Shown here piece by piece: positions 60,101-64,000 of a DNA stretch of 64,000 nt. The notes beneath the pieces are model-generated. The model was not told the DNA's origin. It saw only the letters and a program-made list of their open reading frames with translations, and searched no databases. Origin of the DNA: Hydractinia symbiolongicarpus. Its lineage: Eukaryota; Cnidaria; Hydrozoa; Anthoathecata; Hydractiniidae. Within the stretch, counting starts at the first letter, position 1. The number at the start of each line of letters is the position of its first letter. Where the stretch lies: the NCBI RefSeq assembly GCF_029227915.1, contig NC_079877.1, positions 12,215,351-12,279,350 of the forward strand. The letters are read 5' to 3'. Both the position numbers and the translations under genes were made by a program.

Positions 60101-63100
60101 CTTACAACAAAGTGCTTAAAGAAAATATTTTCAAGTTCAAGACACAACATATTTAACTTTATATTTAAGGGAAACTTAAGTTCTAATGGTTAACTTAAAA
60201 ATCGTGATTCACCTGAATTCATTTCTCTACCAAATAATCTAAACAACACACCTGCTCGTTCTTTCCCTGTCTCAGTAGGTTGATAGCTAGCGTTCTTTGG
60301 ATAAAAGTCCAATCAGTTTTCGACCTCCATTACTAAACTTCGCTATATCCCAAAGAAAAAAATTTAAAGTGTATACCTGGCTATAATTGTCTAATACATT
60401 TCTAATCAGTTCTTTTTGGGACGTTATATCATCATACCATATTCTCCTTTATAAAAAATATTTCTGAAAACAACATAAACTTTTTTTCTCGCTCGACAAC
60501 AACAGTCGTTCTACAACAACAGTTTTGTTTTTTACACTTCAGATTCGAATTATCATTCGAATTCGATAACACAAATATGGAAAATTGCACCGAATATTAA
60601 GTGAAAAATGAAACAAATTAAAAAAATTATGTCATCTTAAAATCCCCCCTGACGGTTTTCTCTTAATACCTCCTTAACGATACGTTGCATGGCTATAATA
60701 CTTACTGAGTTTCAGTATTTATCCATTAGGCACCTGTATGTCAAATGTTTAGGTCCTACGCCTGCCAGAGCCTTTGATATTGGCTATTACTCTAAACTAC
60801 CCCTAAAAATGACACCCTTATAACTGAGAAAAAATAATAACTCTTGTTAGGATTAACTTTAAAACTTGAAACTTTCAACACAACTTTGAAGAAGAATCAT
60901 TTTGAATAATTGGGACACGTGATTAATCTGATTTCCCAATTTTGTCGGATCTTTCCCGAAAGTCGGAAAAACCCGGATTTTCGGGCAATTTTTGGCTCGT
61001 TTTATGCAATCCACGTAAAAAGCGGAAAATATGTTAAGTAACTTTTATTTAGCTTTCAGAAACTTCAAACAGAATGCAAAAATTCCTCTGGAACAAAAGT
61101 AATTAAATTTTATGCAGATAGTAGCATTTTTAACAAATTTCAAACTTCTGATGACGTCACAGAAAATGTGCTGACGCAACCAAAAACTTATTCTCGCTAT
61201 ATTGTTCCTCTTATGATGTAATATAAGTGTGCCAAGTTTGACTCAATTTGAACAACACTATGAAAAGTTATTGAGACGCGGCGGAATAATTTTTTCCGAG
61301 TTTTGGGTAAAATCCGACAAAATCGGGAAATCGGATTAGTGACGTGTCCAAATTATTCACAATGATTCTTCTTGATGAAACAATGTCATGTTGCAAGTTT
61401 CAAGTTCTAAGGATAATCTTAACAGGAGTTGTTATATTTTCCCCATTATAAGGATTTCATAGAGATTTTTAGGGGTAGTTTCGAGTAATGGCCAATATCA
61501 AAACGTCTGAAAGGTATGGGACCTAAAAATTTAGCATGCAGGTGTCTAATCTATATAATAATACGCTTGTGTGAGTAGCCATGTGAGTCCACGACAGGCA
61601 CAGTACGGGTCACTATGACGTGGCGTTACGCTAAAATTTACCAAGTTAAAAAAAACGCAAATCAGGGGGTTACTATATAATCATTTAGTTCTTCTTTCTT
61701 ATTACCTTAAAAAATAAATCTCTATTTTACTGAAAGCTTTATTTTATTGAAAATAATTTTTTTTTTATTCTTAAACATTTTTATTTTGTTTTGTTTTTAT
61801 TTTAAAAGCCCAACGCTGTTGTTTTTGGGGTTTTATTACCGCAAGCAAGTCAGTCCGAGGACGCAAACATAAGATATTTTAATGGCAGCCTCACAGTACT
61901 GTGCATGTCTAACTACCATGTTATGTTTCTAGGATGTGTTTCTTAAATTTATTATACTAGAATTGTTGAATTTAGGTTTTGATTAGACGATAGCAAATAT
62001 GGCTACTTTGGGTATTTTAAAATTTTTTGGCTACCTTTGTGCTATGATGGTCCTCAGACAAAAAAGTACAGCAACATCACTCCAATTAAAATAAGTTCTC
62101 CAAACTATATTTTATCAGAAAAAAATTACCTGCTATTCCTAGTTTGGGTAGAACTTGAAATATCGTATTCGATTTCGTTGCAACCACAATTCCAAGACTA
62201 ATCCAGGTTGTCTTTTTCAGCCATGTGTCACCGCAGCTTATCGCAAAAGGAACTTGCTATTTTGGGCTTTCATTCATCCAGCATGGTTTATTTCTCTAAA
62301 AAAGCTGACCAAGCTCCCCCCTTTTTTCCACTGGGCCTAAAATTTTATGTTTTTCAAAGATATTCTTCGCTGTGTTCCGCATCCCTTGAGCGCCAGAAGC
62401 CATTATGGAATTCGGCAACCACGCGAAATTTCAGAAAAACCGGCGCATGAGCACACTTTCTTTTCATCGACAAATGGCCGTGAACGGAGTCGTTTTAAAT
62501 ATAATAATTTAATTTTACACCTGGATTAATGTCCACGCCGTATCTAACGAAAACAAGTTGTTTATCAACTGCAACAGAAAAGCGGAGCGAAAAAGGTTGT
62601 CTGTTTTTCAAAGTAATCCTGGAAAAGGTTTTTTGAAACATTGTTTACTTATCATGAGGTGTTTACTTATCATTTGTTTTTCTATATTTTCCATTTTTGT
62701 GTTCTGGGACCGAGGTTGCTTCCTTTTATAGAAATTCTATCAGATTCGAATATGAATGTAATTCGAATCTGAAATGTAAAAAACAAACTGTTGTGTTGTT
62801 GTCAAACGAAGTTGGTGTTGTAGTTAGAAATTTTTCTAACGTTCGATGATTTAACATCACAAAGAGAACTGATTGGAAATGTTTCAGGCAATTGTATGCA
62901 TCTTCAATTCGTTCTCTTTGGGATGAAACGAAGTTTAGTATTCATAGTAAAAAAATGATTGGAGTTTTATTAGGAGAACGCTAGCAAGCTACCTAGTGAA
63001 AAGAAAAAGAAAAGCAGGTTCGTTGTTTAGATTATTTAGTAAAGAAATGAACTTGGGTGCATAACGAGTTTCTAGCCGTTTCTTTCAAAGCTAAATTCTC

Positions 63101-63168
63101 CGTAAATATTAACTTTGTTGTTGTGTCTTGAGCCGGAAAATATTTTCTTTAAGCACTTATTTTGTAAG
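60101..63168. mobile_element. 3-kb element with inverted arms of over 400 bp
   Basis: The left arm (60,101 to about 60,575) starts CTTACAACAAAGTGCTTAAA; the right arm (about 62,735-63,168) is its diverged reverse complement. Shared blocks include AAAGAAAATATTTTC, TTTCTxTACxAAATAATCTA, GCTAGCGTTCT, ACTAAACTTCG and CAGATTCGAAT. The interior contains the palindromic element at 60,642-61,675 and a non-coding remainder. No transposase was recognised. Foldback-type element is the closest description. Confidence 0.75.
60642..61675. mobile_element. Near-palindromic element of about 1 kb, nested
   Basis: Left arm 60,642-60,985 and right arm about 61,290-61,675 are inverted copies: AGGCACCTGTATGTC/GCATGCAGGTGTCTA, TATTGGCTATTACTC/GAGTAATGGCCAATATC, AAGAAGAATCATT/AATGATTCTTCTTG and CCCGAAAGTCGG-type text. 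The 300-bp centre is found without arms at 15,640-16,010, and one arm alone at 52,985-53,372, so parts of this family move or survive separately. Confidence 0.75.
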
Positions 63169-64000
63169 TACATACTCTGAAAAATGGGTCAGAAGTTTGA
63201 ATATCCTAAAAATATGTCTAAGCTTAATAGTTTGCTATAAATATGAAAGTGAAAAAAGTTCAGAACATCGAGGCTGAAATTATAACCCACTATTCTTATA
63301 CAGCGTGTATATCCTAGACAAGAATTTGCATAAACATGTAAAAAGTAATTTTTCCGTTGTTACTGTTTTTAACACTACAGATTGTGTGATTCAGTATTGA
63401 TGTCGTTATAAAAAACCTAAACCTAAAACCTAAAGTTAAATCAATGTTTAGATCTGTTACGTTACGATCGTTTGAAATATAATCGATTCTTAAATTCGAA
63501 AACGCTGTATTGTTATCTTCTTTGATTTTATGCGTGATTTCCTTAACTATAAGTTTGGGTCTGTTCTTTTAATATTTTGGATTGAGATATTTCCATAGAT
63601 ATACAACATACTAAATAATTCAAGTTTTTATATTTCTCTTTGTGTTTTCAACTATTAATTTCTTGTATTTTGAGTATAACTTTGGAAGGTTTGCCGTTTG
63701 CAATAGACTAAACAGCTGATTTTGTATGACTTTGAAAAATGTTGGATTTTTTCAATGTTTGGTATCCTTTTTTCCCCTGGTGTATTTCTGGAATGGCTTT
63801 TTTTGGACATATGTTTTTGTTGCACATGCTTATATTTTTAGACGATTTCTTTCAGCGGTTATAAACATAAAATAAGGCGGATTGTGAGCAACCTCGATCC
63901 CGGGGCGTTTTTCTCTTTTTGCCATCCCGTTATAAAAGAGACAAAGAGCGCGGCGTCGAGGTTAAAATGTGAGTTTTGAAAATTCAAATTACTGAGTTCT
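63169..64000. other. Right edge; repeat copy, no gene
   Basis: 63,550-63,965 is the second copy of the repeat at 48,950-49,290, ending CCTCGATCCCGGGG followed by TTTTTGCCATCCCGTTATAA and a GCGCGGCGTCGAGG tail. The rest shows no gene. Confidence 0.6.

Noticed and set aside
62155-62529. Three overlapping plus-strand frames of 60-80 codons
   Set aside because: Lie inside the long-armed repeat element and have no recognisable motif.

Overview
The window looks like nuclear DNA of a colonial hydrozoan, most likely Hydractinia, and specifically a stretch of its allorecognition complex. The base composition is AT-rich, genes are split by GT-AG introns, and most of the DNA is decayed mobile elements. 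The main reason for the call is a series of exons on the minus strand that match the architecture of the Hydractinia Alr receptor family: a signal-peptide exon, a V-set-like domain 1, two further Ig-like domains, a transmembrane exon and a tyrosine-rich tail. The genus assignment rests on family recognition and was not searched.

Layout. 1-9.6 kb: no convincing gene; a 10-bp tandem repeat opens the window, and a TTAA-flanked DNA transposon (3950-6464) carries a second inverted-repeat element inside it. 9.6-11.0 kb: a two-exon plus-strand gene for a secreted 422-residue thiaminase I-like protein (thiamine pyridinylase fold, candidate nucleophile Cys147 and base Glu287), followed by a 152-bp tandem duplication. 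11-21.7 kb: repeats, an unrecognised minus-strand reading frame at 14.2-14.6 kb, a tRNA-like sequence and a long TA microsatellite.

21.7-58.9 kb: the Alr cluster. All six loci are on the minus strand. Locus A (21.7-23.8 kb) has an intact signal peptide and domain 1, then rearranged remnants. Locus E (34.2-34.7 kb) has an intact domain 2 exon with the rest deleted. Locus C (37.4-39.4 kb) reads open as signal peptide plus three domains and ends without a membrane anchor. Locus D (41.99-43.9 kb) is a dead copy. Locus B (50.4-55.9 kb) reads open from end to end and predicts a 446-residue type I receptor with four tail tyrosines. Locus F (58.1-58.8 kb) is a dead copy. Every splice junction that could be followed is phase 1, so exons can be exchanged or skipped without breaking frame. 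A Ty1/copia element (24,962-29,396) with nearly identical LTRs and a TAAAA target duplication lies between A and E; a Mutator-like transposase relic lies between C and D.

58.9-64 kb: a nested inverted-repeat structure. A roughly 1-kb near-palindrome sits inside a roughly 3-kb element with arms of over 400 bp. Single copies of the palindrome's parts recur elsewhere, including inside the first coding intron of locus B.

How the genes relate: B, and perhaps the unanchored products of C and A, would act at the colony surface or outside it in self/non-self contact. The other loci record birth and death of receptor genes by duplication, internal deletion and transposon insertion. The thiaminase-like gene has no visible functional link to the receptors.
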